From assembly GCA_023424355.1 (NCBI GenBank), contig JAFAEA010000245.1:1-6591 (forward strand): a stretch of DNA of 6,591 bases, in the 5' to 3' direction. The notes beneath the pieces are model-generated. The model was given only the letters and a program-made list of their open reading frames with translations, made no database searches and had not been told where the DNA came from. Each line of letters starts with the position of its first letter. The stretch's first letter is position 1. The DNA is from Chloroflexota bacterium (GTDB taxonomy: Bacteria > Chloroflexota > Chloroflexia > Thermomicrobiales > UBA6265). Shown piece by piece: positions 1-6,173 of the stretch. Position numbers and translations under genes: made by a program.

Positions 1-773
1 CTGGATCCCACCTGCATTTCGTGCGGCAGAATCTCCTGAATGACCGCAGCACCAGATGCGCCGATGGCGGCATTGAGTGCATCGGCCAGCGCTTCCAGCT
101 TCTTCACACCTTCGGCGTCACGAATACCGCGTCCGCCAGAAACCACGCGCTCGGCTTCCTTGAGGGCTGGTCGATTGCCGCCACCACTAATGGCAGTTTC
201 GCTAGAATCCGGAGCGAATTCGGCGAACACGTCGGCGAGGGTGAGCGCCTCGGCAGTACCGATATCGCTCGGCTCGATCATGCCGGGTTCAAGCGCGATC
301 ACGAAAGTTGTCTCCGGATCACAGCTGACGCTGGTCTCTGCGCGTCCACCAAGGACATCGCGGGAGACGGCGACTCGACCATCGATCACGTCGACACCCG
401 TCGCCCAACTTGCCAGTGGCAGATTGAGCTTCGCGGCGAGGCGAGGTGTCCAGTCAACGCCGATGCCGGTACCCGGAGAGATCACCACGCGCCACGGATG
501 GCTCTCGACCACACCGGTGGCTACTTCCTTCCATGCCATGTAAGGGAAGGGTTCTTCCTCTTCAACTTCGTGCCACACCACATTGATGCTCTTATCGAGC
601 GATTCCAGGTATGGTTCGGCTTCCTCAAAGTAGCTACCGAGCATGGCCAACGTGAGGGGTTCGCCCAACTTCTCGGAGAGTTCCAGTCCAGCGGTGAACA
701 TCTCGTGTGTGTGTGGAGAAATGATGCCGGCGAACACCTCGCCGAGAATCAGCACACCATTTTTGTCTGTCAT
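1..773 (-). CDS. etfA: Electron transfer flavoprotein alpha subunit, 3' end missing
   Basis: Large subunit of the soluble ETF heterodimer, which carries FAD and passes electrons from acyl-CoA dehydrogenases to the respiratory chain through ETF-quinone oxidoreductase. The reverse frame is open from ATG at 773 to the window edge (257 residues; the family is usually about 310-330, so the last part of the FAD domain is outside). The N-terminal Rossmann-like domain covers about residues 6-185. It includes a GTGIGVDWTPRLAAKL segment (101-116), equivalent to the usual 'GRDLAPRLAA' region, and an acidic stretch around 69-75. The FAD domain begins near 200 with SGGRGI (212-217), followed by the IGAS...MQVG region (237-256). 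The Arg that normally follows GAS is Gly241 here. An in-frame ATG at 782 would add three residues, but AGAAAG is better spaced for 773. It lies 13 bp after etfB and is surely co-transcribed. Family assignment is firm; the electron partner is inferred from the neighbouring dehydrogenase. Confidence 0.93.
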   Translation of the reverse strand, partial: MTDKNGVLILGEVFAGIISPHTHEMFTAGLELSEKLGEPLTLAMLGSYFEEAEPYLESLDKSINVVWHEVEEEEPFPYMAWKEVATGVVESHPWRVVISPGTGIGVDWTPRLAAKLNLPLASWATGVDVIDGRVAVSRDVLGGRAETSVSCDPETTFVIALEPGMIEPSDIGTAEALTLADVFAEFAPDSSETAISGGGNRPALKEAERVVSGGRGIRDAEGVKKLEALADALNAAIGASGAAVIQEILPHEMQVGS

Positions 774-786
774 TGCGCACATCTTT

Positions 787-1539
787 CTAACCGACCAGGC
801 GATGTTCCTTCAGCCAATCGGCCAGTTTCTTCGCTGCAGCTGCGGGTTCTTCACCCTTAATCACCACACGCTCACCACCACGGCGCGCCGCGAGAGGTGC
901 GCTCCAGGTGAGGCGATTACCTGGCTCATCCGTCGGCTGCGATTGCTCGATGGTTTTGCGCTTCGCCGACATCATGCCGCGGAGGTTCGGGTGTCGCTTT
1001 GGCTCGCCTTCACGCGCATTCAACACAAGCAGAATCGGTGTGGGAACTTCGATATCGTCCGGGAAACCATCGAGTTCATAGGAAACCGCGAGGGCATCGC
1101 CGGATTGTTTGGCGCTGATGACGCCGGAAAGATGCGGGATATCGAGCACTTCGGCCACCTGCATACCGAGCTGGCCGGTGCCGTAGTCCTCGCTCAATTT
1201 ACCGGTGATGATGACATCGAAGCCATCCAACACGTTGGCAAGAGCTCGGGCAGCAAAGAGTGTGCCTGCCTCACCCTCGTACACCACGTGCTTGCCTTCG
1301 GCGTTGCCCATGGCAGCTGCAATGGCCGAGACAATATCGTCTTTCATGGCTTCCGGACCGAGGCCGACGACGGTCAGCTCGCCATCGCCGCTCTCGACAA
1401 GATCGACCGCTTCGCTGATCGCGTGCAGATCGGCACGATCGAGGCCCGGCTTGCCTTCCAGATTCGGGGTGCCAGTTTCCGCATCGATGCGAACATTACG
1501 CACATCCACCGTGTGCTTTACTAGTACTGCGATTTTCAA
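787..1539 (-). CDS. etfB: Electron transfer flavoprotein beta subunit
   Basis: Small subunit of ETF; with EtfA it forms the FAD-containing dimer, and the beta chain itself normally binds AMP (or a second FAD in bifurcating forms). The 250-residue length is normal. The N-terminus MKIAVLVKHTVDV is the typical first strand. GKLSEDYGTGQLG (113-125) matches the nucleotide-binding GK-x3-D-x2-TGQ region, and NLRGMMSAKRK (185-195) matches the conserved recognition-loop segment 'P-x-LxGIMKAKKK' that docks onto dehydrogenases. The C-terminal helix is AAAAKKLADWLKEH. The usual 'AMGADRA' stretch reads AMGNAEGKH (76-84), a mild divergence. The start is TTG; it has a good ribosome site, GGAAAGGA, 8 nt upstream, and no nearby ATG fits the conserved N-terminus. 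The gene begins 5 bp after the hydratase stop. Whether it is a simple or a bifurcating ETF cannot be decided by eye; the aerobic-type context favours the simple form. Confidence 0.93.
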   Translation of the reverse strand: MKIAVLVKHTVDVRNVRIDAETGTPNLEGKPGLDRADLHAISEAVDLVESGDGELTVVGLGPEAMKDDIVSAIAAAMGNAEGKHVVYEGEAGTLFAARALANVLDGFDVIITGKLSEDYGTGQLGMQVAEVLDIPHLSGVISAKQSGDALAVSYELDGFPDDIEVPTPILLVLNAREGEPKRHPNLRGMMSAKRKTIEQSQPTDEPGNRLTWSAPLAARRGGERVVIKGEEPAAAAKKLADWLKEHRLVG

Positions 1540-1544
1540 CGCAA

Positions 1545-2324
1545 TTATCCTTTCCTGTCCTCAAATACAGGTTTTCGCTTCTCCACAAAGGCGGTCATGC
1601 CCTCGCGCTGATCGTGCGATTCAAATGTATTGGCAAATGTTTGCAGTTCAAGATCCAGACCTTCATCCGGGCTCATCGACTGGCTGGCCGCGATGAGCTT
1701 CTTCGTATCAGCCACCGCTTGCGGGCTATTGCGAGCAATGATGCGTGCCATGAAGGTGGCATTTTCCATCAGCGTATCCGGTTCGTGCACGGAGTTCACG
1801 ATTCCCATTTTGAGTGCCGTTTCCGCATTGGCACGATGCCCACTGAACAGCATTTCGCTGGCCGCCCCCTTGCCGATGAGACGCGTCAGACGCTGAGTAC
1901 CACCCCACCCCGCCGGGATGCCGAGGGAAACCTCCGGCTGACCGATAACGGCGGTGGTATCAGCAAGTCTGAAATCGCAGGCGAGCGAGATTTCGCAGCC
2001 GCCACCGAGGGCGAAGCCGCGAATCACGGCAATCACAGGCTGCGGCACCTTCTCAATGGTCTTGCAGACTGTGTGACCGAGACGCCCGAACTCCATTGCC
2101 TCGTCTTTGCTCATCACGCTCATGCGCTTGATGTTGGCACCCGCGGCGAAGGCTCGCTGGCCCGCGCCGGTGAGTAGAATCACACGGACATCGGTTCGCT
2201 GCCCCAGGCCATCGAAGGTATCGATCAACGATTGCAGATGCGCATTATCGAGCGCATTGAGTTCGTCCGGATTGTTCAGTGTCACGGTGGCGATAGCGCC
2301 ATCGACTGCGAGATCAATACTCAT
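1545..2324 (-). CDS. Enoyl-CoA hydratase (crotonase family)
   Basis: Adds water across the double bond of a 2-enoyl-CoA to give a 3-hydroxyacyl-CoA, the second step of beta-oxidation. The 259-residue length is that of the classic bacterial hydratases. The crotonase oxyanion-hole segment is FAAGANIKRM (59-68). The active-site stretch GFALGGGCE (103-111) ends in Glu111, and IGQPEVSLG (127-135) contains Glu131. These match the two catalytic Glu of rat hydratase (Glu144 and Glu164), so a true hydratase is much more likely than an isomerase or hydrolase. GGTQRLTR (141-148) and the C-terminal PVFEDRKG, close to the family's 'KR.P.F.GR' ending, agree. The ATG overlaps the stop of the preceding gene (ATGA) and has GGAGG four bases upstream, so translation is probably coupled. 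Crotonyl-CoA or other short-chain substrates are inferred from the neighbouring thiolase and dehydrogenase. Confidence 0.94.
   Translation of the reverse strand: MSIDLAVDGAIATVTLNNPDELNALDNAHLQSLIDTFDGLGQRTDVRVILLTGAGQRAFAAGANIKRMSVMSKDEAMEFGRLGHTVCKTIEKVPQPVIAVIRGFALGGGCEISLACDFRLADTTAVIGQPEVSLGIPAGWGGTQRLTRLIGKGAASEMLFSGHRANAETALKMGIVNSVHEPDTLMENATFMARIIARNSPQAVADTKKLIAASQSMSPDEGLDLELQTFANTFESHDQREGMTAFVEKRKPVFEDRKG
1548..1555 (-). promoter_or_regulatory. Ribosome binding site for etfB
   Basis: Reads GGAAAGGA on the minus strand, 8 nt before the TTG at 1539. It straddles the end of the hydratase gene, whose TAA is at 1547-1545. It decides the TTG start. Confidence 0.7.
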
Positions 2325-2887
2325 GTTTCCTCCAGATTCGCGATTTCGGTGATGTACTGCCGGCTTACGCGCACATATCGACCAGGGATCCCGGCCAAAT
2401 GCGATGCCTGCTTCTCATCAAGCTCGCTGCGCTGCTTCGCGGGCATACCCACCATCACGGCCTTCTCGGGCACAACAACGCGCTCAGAAATGAGCGCACC
2501 TGCGGCGATCACAGCTCCTGCTCCGATTTCGGAGTAGGACATGATGATTGATCCCATGCCGATGAGCACACCATCGTGAATTGTGGTGCCATGCACCAAC
2601 GCGCTGTGGCCGATGGTGACATCGTTGCCGATGATGGTTGGGGCATCCATATTCACATGCACCACGGTGCAATCCTGCACACTGGTGCGATCGCCGATGG
2701 TAATGGGTGCAATATCACCGCGAACCACGGTCTGGAACCATACGCTGGATTGCGATCCGATGGTGACATTGCCAATGACTACTGCTCCCGGTGCGATAAA
2801 CGCATCGTCGGCAATCGTCGGCCAGGTACCTTCCCATGGAAGAATGATGGCTCCCGGAAAACGGTCCGCGAAATCGGCGTTGCTCAT
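2321..2887 (-). CDS. Gamma-carbonic-anhydrase-like hexapeptide-repeat protein (YrdA/PaaY type)
   Basis: 188-residue left-handed beta-helix protein built of hexapeptide repeats (for example IAPGAVVIGNVTIG at 31-44, then turns through about 140) and ending in a C-terminal helix (about 150-185). Three metal-binding His are in place: His77 (VVHV), His94 (IGHS) and His99 (VHG), with the 5-residue spacing between the last two seen in Methanosarcina Cam. Arg56 and Asp58 (VVRGD) and Gln71-Asp72 also match conserved Cam positions. The acidic loop residues used by Cam for proton transfer are not visible, as in most YrdA, CaiE and PaaY proteins. It is probably a trimeric zinc or iron protein; carbonic anhydrase activity is not assured. 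Relatives PaaY and CaiE sit in CoA-thioester pathways, and PaaY has been reported to act as a thioesterase. The 4-bp ATGA overlaps on both sides tie it to the operon. Its exact function is unknown. Confidence 0.9.
   Translation of the reverse strand: MSNADFADRFPGAIILPWEGTWPTIADDAFIAPGAVVIGNVTIGSQSSVWFQTVVRGDIAPITIGDRTSVQDCTVVHVNMDAPTIIGNDVTIGHSALVHGTTIHDGVLIGMGSIIMSYSEIGAGAVIAAGALISERVVVPEKAVMVGMPAKQRSELDEKQASHLAGIPGRYVRVSRQYITEIANLEET
2325..2333 (-). promoter_or_regulatory. Ribosome binding site for enoyl-CoA hydratase
   Basis: GGAGGAAAC immediately precedes the ATG at 2324. It is a strong Shine-Dalgarno sequence with a rather short spacer, lying inside the last codons of the gamma-carbonic-anhydrase-like gene. 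Confidence 0.7.
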
Positions 2888-4062
2888 CCCTGCACTCGCA
2901 GGATCATGGCATCACCCTGCCCGCCACCGGAACAGATGCCAATAGCAGCGATACCGCCGCCGCGTCGCTTCAGCTCCTTGATTGCGGTGATCACCAAACG
3001 TGCGCCACTGGCCCCAATTGGATGGCCAAGCGCAACCGCGCCGCCATTGACGTTGACCTTCTCGGCATCGACTCCGAGTCGATTGGCGGAGGTCAGCGCG
3101 ACACTGGCGAATGCTTCATTAATCTCGAAGATATCGACATCGTCGACGGTAAGATTTGCCTTCTCGAGCGCGTTGCGAATGGCCATTTCAGGTGTGTAGG
3201 CAAGATACGGAGCATCCCACGCCGCCTGACCGGAGGCGAGGATCTCTGCAGACGCTGTGTGTCCGCTTGCCTTTGCCCATTCGGCGTCGGCTACTACAAC
3301 GGCAGCTGCACCATCGTTCACACCAGGAGCATTGCCGGCAGTGACGGAGCTGTTGGGATCGAAAGCCGGCTTCAGTTTGGCCAGCGCTTCGAGGCTGGTT
3401 TCGCGTCGGGGAGCCTCATCGGTATCGATAGTTGTCGAGCCCTTGCGTCCCTCGATCACCACCGGCACGATCTCCTCGGCCATGATGCCACTGTCAATGG
3501 CGGCGAGGGCACGTTCGTGAGATCGCAGGGCCCAGGCATCCTGCTCCTCGCGGGAGACACCGGTTTCGGCGGCGACATTTCCGCCGTGGATAACCATGTG
3601 CACATTATCGATGGCGCACCAAAGTCCGTCTTTGATCATCAGATCGACCAATTCGCCGTTACCCATGCGGTATCCGGCGCGCGCCTTTGGCAGTGCATAT
3701 GGAGCGTTGCTCATACTTTCCATGCCGCCGGCAAGCACCACGGAGGCCTCGCCAAGCTTCACCTGCATATCGGCCAAGCTGATGGCACGGAGTCCAGAAC
3801 CGCAGACGCGATTGATCGTCTCGGCTGTGACGGTGCGATCGAGTCCAGTTTTGAGTCCAACCTGACGCGCGGGGTTTTGTCCGGCGCCGGCCTGAAGCAC
3901 GTGTCCCATGATGACGTGATTGATATCGGCATCGCTGATACCAGAGCGCCCGATCGCTTCACGCGCGGCAATAACACCGAGATCAACGGCGGAGAGTGGC
4001 GAAAGACCACCTCCCATCTTCCCGAACGGTGTTCGCGCGCCTGCCAGAATCACGCTTCCCAT
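2884..4062 (-). CDS. Acetyl-CoA acetyltransferase (thiolase)
   Basis: Cleaves 3-ketoacyl-CoA with CoA to acetyl-CoA and a shortened acyl-CoA, or runs in reverse to make acetoacetyl-CoA. Counted from the ATG at 4062 it has 392 residues, the length of Zoogloea biosynthetic thiolase. The catalytic residues fall where expected: nucleophile Cys87 (INRVCGSGL), His347 (ALGHPIGASGAR) and Cys377 (GICSGGGQGD). ESMSNAPY (115-122), INEAFA and NVNGGA are standard thiolase motifs. The loop after His155-Met156 reads VIHGGNVA in place of the common 'GxTAENVA'. A TTG six bases upstream is in frame but abuts the AGAAGG ribosome site with no spacer, so ATG is preferred. The gene leads the tightly packed downstream block, 89 bp after the dehydrogenase, and its stop overlaps the next start. 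Length and motifs favour the short-chain acetoacetyl-CoA type over long-chain FadA, but not decisively. Confidence 0.94.
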   Translation of the reverse strand: MGSVILAGARTPFGKMGGGLSPLSAVDLGVIAAREAIGRSGISDADINHVIMGHVLQAGAGQNPARQVGLKTGLDRTVTAETINRVCGSGLRAISLADMQVKLGEASVVLAGGMESMSNAPYALPKARAGYRMGNGELVDLMIKDGLWCAIDNVHMVIHGGNVAAETGVSREEQDAWALRSHERALAAIDSGIMAEEIVPVVIEGRKGSTTIDTDEAPRRETSLEALAKLKPAFDPNSSVTAGNAPGVNDGAAAVVVADAEWAKASGHTASAEILASGQAAWDAPYLAYTPEMAIRNALEKANLTVDDVDIFEINEAFASVALTSANRLGVDAEKVNVNGGAVALGHPIGASGARLVITAIKELKRRGGGIAAIGICSGGGQGDAMILRVQG

Positions 4063-4068
4063 ATTCAA

Positions 4069-4074
4069 CCTTCT
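4069..4074 (-). promoter_or_regulatory. Ribosome binding site deciding the thiolase start
   Basis: AGAAGG on the minus strand, 6 nt before the ATG at 4062. The upstream in-frame TTG (4068-4066) touches it directly, leaving no spacer, so initiation at ATG is favoured. Confidence 0.65.
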
Positions 4075-4087
4075 TTACAAGCGAAAC

Positions 4088-4117
4088 GGGACCTGTGGCA
4101 TTAAATCCGCAGGTCCC
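4088..4117 (-). terminator. Stem-loop between dehydrogenase and thiolase genes (possible weak terminator or attenuator)
   Basis: On the minus strand, GGGACCTG pairs with CAGGTCCC in eight perfect base pairs. A C/A mismatch and two further GC pairs close an 8-nt AU-rich loop. The stem is followed by GTTTCGCTT, only a poor T-run, so full termination is doubtful. It may partially terminate, or protect or process the mRNA so that the dehydrogenase and downstream genes differ in level. The rest of the 89-bp gap shows only a 5-bp hairpin just after the dehydrogenase stop and no convincing promoter. Confidence 0.45.
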
Positions 4118-4151
4118 ATCACATCCGCTGATTGACCCGTAGCCGGGTGGC

Positions 4152-5348
4152 TTACTCGCCGAAGCCCTGTGCGGGCGGCTGAGGATTGTTCAATGGTTTG
4201 TCGACTCGATAGCCCAGTTCGTACTCGGCCTGAACGATCTGATGGATCTCGCGGGTGCCTTCGTAAATCACCGCACCGCGGGCGTTACGCAGCATGCGCT
4301 CCACCGGGTAATCGCTGGCGAAACCGTAGGAACCGTGGATCTGCACGGCGTCGTCGGCGCTCTGCAGGGCCACATCGCAGGCGTACCACTTGGCAAGCGA
4401 GGTTTCCTTAGTGTTGCGCACACCGCGATTCTTCAGCTCGGCAGCCTTCATCACCAGAAGCTCGCTGGCTTCGCGACCGGCAACCATTTTGCTGATCATC
4501 TGCTGCACCAGCTGATGCTTACCGATCGGCACACCAAAGGTGTATCGCTCATTGGCGTATTTGGTGCTGGCATCGAGAGCAGCCTTGGTGAGGCCAACAG
4601 CACCAGCAGCCACGGTGAAGCGGCCCTGATCGATAGCACTCATGGCGATCTTGAAACCTTCGCCCTCTTCGCCAATTCGATTGGCGGCCGGCACGCGGAC
4701 ATTGTTGAAGCTCATCTCGCCGGTGTTACCAGCGCGAACACCCAACTTGCCATGGATGGTGCCGGTGGTGAAACCTTCCATACCGCGCTCGACCACGAAC
4801 GCCGTCATGCCCTTGTGGCCAGCTTCCTTATCGAGGGTGGCGAACACGAGGAAGTTATCGGCAATATCGGCGAGGGAGATCCACATCTTGGAGCCGTTGA
4901 GAATGTAGTCATCTCCATCCTTCTTGGCGGTGGTATCGATGGCGGCTGCATCGGAGCCGGCACCCGGCTCGGTGAGACCAAAGGTAGCGATCTTTTCGCC
5001 ACGAGCCTGAGGAACCAGGAAGCGCTGCTTCTGCTCCTCGTTGGCCCACTGCAACAGCGTGAGGCTGTTCAGACCGATGTGAACGCTGAGGACCACGCGA
5101 AGGGTGGTATCAACGTACTCCATCTCCTCGCAGGCAAGCGCAAGACTGATGTAATCGAGGCCAAGACCACCGTACTCTTCCGGAATCGGGAGGCCGAGAA
5201 TTCCTGCCTCGCCCATCTTGTCGATGATATCGCGGGAGTAATTCTGCTTGGTATCCCACTCGTGGATATGCGGTGCAGCCTCGCGGGCAGCAAACTCGCG
5301 CACCATATCTCGAACTTGCTGTTGCTCATCCGTGTATTCAAAATTCAT
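4152..5348 (-). CDS. Acyl-CoA dehydrogenase, possibly glutaryl-CoA-dehydrogenase-like
   Basis: FAD enzyme that makes a 2-enoyl-CoA and hands electrons to ETF. Its 398 residues form the normal N-helical, beta and C-helical domains. Visible motifs are YGGLGLDYI (59-67), FGLTEPGAGSDA (123-134, flavin and substrate binding), NGSKMWIS (151-158), KLGVRAGNTG (201-210), RYTFGVP (268-274), QIHGSYGF (336-343) and IYEGTREIH (361-369). Glu363 is the catalytic base at the position used by medium- and short-chain and glutaryl-CoA enzymes. Glu77, Arg84 and Ser88 (in EYVDTTLRVVLS) align by eye with human glutaryl-CoA dehydrogenase Glu87, Arg94 and Ser98. The RAxxTG, FGVP and YEGTxxIH forms also resemble that enzyme. 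ATG at 5348 has AAAGGTG about 11 nt upstream. It is the first gene after a likely promoter. Family certain; substrate (short-chain or dicarboxylyl-CoA) inferred. Confidence 0.94.
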   Translation of the reverse strand: MNFEYTDEQQQVRDMVREFAAREAAPHIHEWDTKQNYSRDIIDKMGEAGILGLPIPEEYGGLGLDYISLALACEEMEYVDTTLRVVLSVHIGLNSLTLLQWANEEQKQRFLVPQARGEKIATFGLTEPGAGSDAAAIDTTAKKDGDDYILNGSKMWISLADIADNFLVFATLDKEAGHKGMTAFVVERGMEGFTTGTIHGKLGVRAGNTGEMSFNNVRVPAANRIGEEGEGFKIAMSAIDQGRFTVAAGAVGLTKAALDASTKYANERYTFGVPIGKHQLVQQMISKMVAGREASELLVMKAAELKNRGVRNTKETSLAKWYACDVALQSADDAVQIHGSYGFASDYPVERMLRNARGAVIYEGTREIHQIVQAEYELGYRVDKPLNNPQPPAQGFGE

Positions 5349-5400
5349 TTCTGGAGTTTCACCTTTACTCTATGACACCCATTGCCATTTGAATACGAAA

Positions 5401-5409
5401 AGTATACCA
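5401..5409 (-). promoter_or_regulatory. Extended -10 promoter for the acyl-CoA oxidation operon
   Basis: The minus strand reads TGGTATACT: a TATACT hexamer (five of six matches to TATAAT) preceded by the TGn extended -10 element. No good -35 box lies 16-18 bp upstream, which extended -10 promoters can do without. Transcription would start near 5394, giving a leader of about 45 nt before the dehydrogenase ATG. Most of the 75-bp intergenic gap is accounted for by this. Confidence 0.45.
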
Positions 5410-5411
5410 GC

Positions 5412-5436
5412 GAACACCTGACTCTATTCAGCGTTC
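5412..5436. repeat. Imperfect inverted repeat at the biotin ligase stop, upstream of the -10 box
   Basis: Arms GAAC-CTGA and TCAG-GTTC pair (four plus four base pairs, with a 2x1 internal loop) around a 6-nt loop that contains the TAG stop of the ligase gene. It sits just upstream of the extended -10. It could be a weak terminator of the ligase transcript (CTTTTCG follows further on) or an operator for the operon. It is short enough to be chance. Confidence 0.25.
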
Positions 5437-6173
5437 TGTTCCGAAACCGGGCGCGGTCCGCGGGTAATTTCCCCGGCAACCACTACCCGTTCGCGACCTT
5501 GTACATTCAAACGCAGTCCGCCATTTTGGGCAATGCCAAGAATGCGACCTGTAATAACTCTATCCCCATCAAGAAGTGAAACAATCTCCTGGTTCAGCCA
5601 CAATCGTTTGTCCAGCTTTTGCAAAATAGATGCGGACAACTTGTTACCTACGGAATCCCAGGTAGAGTTCAGACGCACTGCCAGAGAATCGAGAAGCATT
5701 CCAGGATCTATCTCCGCCGGCACATGCCGGGAAAGGCTGGTGGCGGTTTCCGGCAGAAGTTCTGGCGGCATGTTCAGATTTATGCCGATACCGAGTACGG
5801 CAACAGGAGATGGGTTGGATCGCGTTTGTAGCAAAATCCCACTCAACTTTTTGCCATTCATGAGCACATCGTTCGGCCACTTGATGTGAACGGGATCAGT
5901 GGTTCGTGAAGCGACCTCATCGGCCAGCGCCCGCGCCACCAGAATCGAAAGAGTCCCAAGTTCGTGGAAGGGAACTTCGGGACGCAGCAGCACAGAAAAC
6001 ATCAGCGAGGATCCCGTCGGCGCCTGCCAGGTTTTCCCCTGACGTCCTCGCCCGGCCGACTGATAGTCGGCACGGACGATGGTGCCATGGTTCGCGCCGG
6101 ATTCTGCCAGCGCAAATGCGATGTTCTGGGTGCTATCGACTTCCGGAAAGTGCCAGCGCGTGCGACCGATCAC
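5424..6173 (-). CDS. birA: Biotin--[acetyl-CoA-carboxylase] ligase, single-domain
   Basis: Activates biotin with ATP to biotinyl-AMP and attaches it to a lysine of biotin carboxyl carrier proteins. At 249 residues it has only the catalytic and C-terminal domains. The N-terminal helix-turn-helix of E. coli BirA is absent, so it should not act as a repressor. VDSTQ (12-16) contacts biotin. AGRGRQGKTW (40-49) is the biotinyl-AMP loop, equivalent to GRGRRG of E. coli. KWPND (98-102) holds the conserved Lys, and GKKLSGIL (107-114) and LGIGINLN (127-134) complete the active site. The SH3-like C-terminal domain follows from about 195 (GRILGIAQNGGLRL at 209-222). The start is GTG, overlapping the upstream stop (GTGA) with only a weak AAAGAG site, so translation is probably coupled to the CorC-like gene. 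No biotin-dependent carboxylase is in the window. Confidence 0.94.
   Translation of the reverse strand: MIGRTRWHFPEVDSTQNIAFALAESGANHGTIVRADYQSAGRGRQGKTWQAPTGSSLMFSVLLRPEVPFHELGTLSILVARALADEVASRTTDPVHIKWPNDVLMNGKKLSGILLQTRSNPSPVAVLGIGINLNMPPELLPETATSLSRHVPAEIDPGMLLDSLAVRLNSTWDSVGNKLSASILQKLDKRLWLNQEIVSLLDGDRVITGRILGIAQNGGLRLNVQGRERVVVAGEITRGPRPVSEQNAE

Noticed and set aside
774..782. ATG at 782 as the start of etfA.
   Set aside because: It is in frame, but AGAAAG then directly abuts it. The ATG at 773 has a proper 9-nt spacer and a normal N-terminus. Not fully excluded.
4135..4148. Hairpin ACCCG-TAGC-CGGGT just after the dehydrogenase stop.
   Set aside because: Only five base pairs and no following T-run; too short to call.
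3022..5375. Long plus-strand open frames (about 360 and 377 codons) opposite the thiolase and dehydrogenase, and others opposite etfA and etfB.
   Set aside because: Their translations resemble no family and are rich in His, Gly and Arg as expected from antisense reading. The minus-strand genes have complete motifs. They are shadows.
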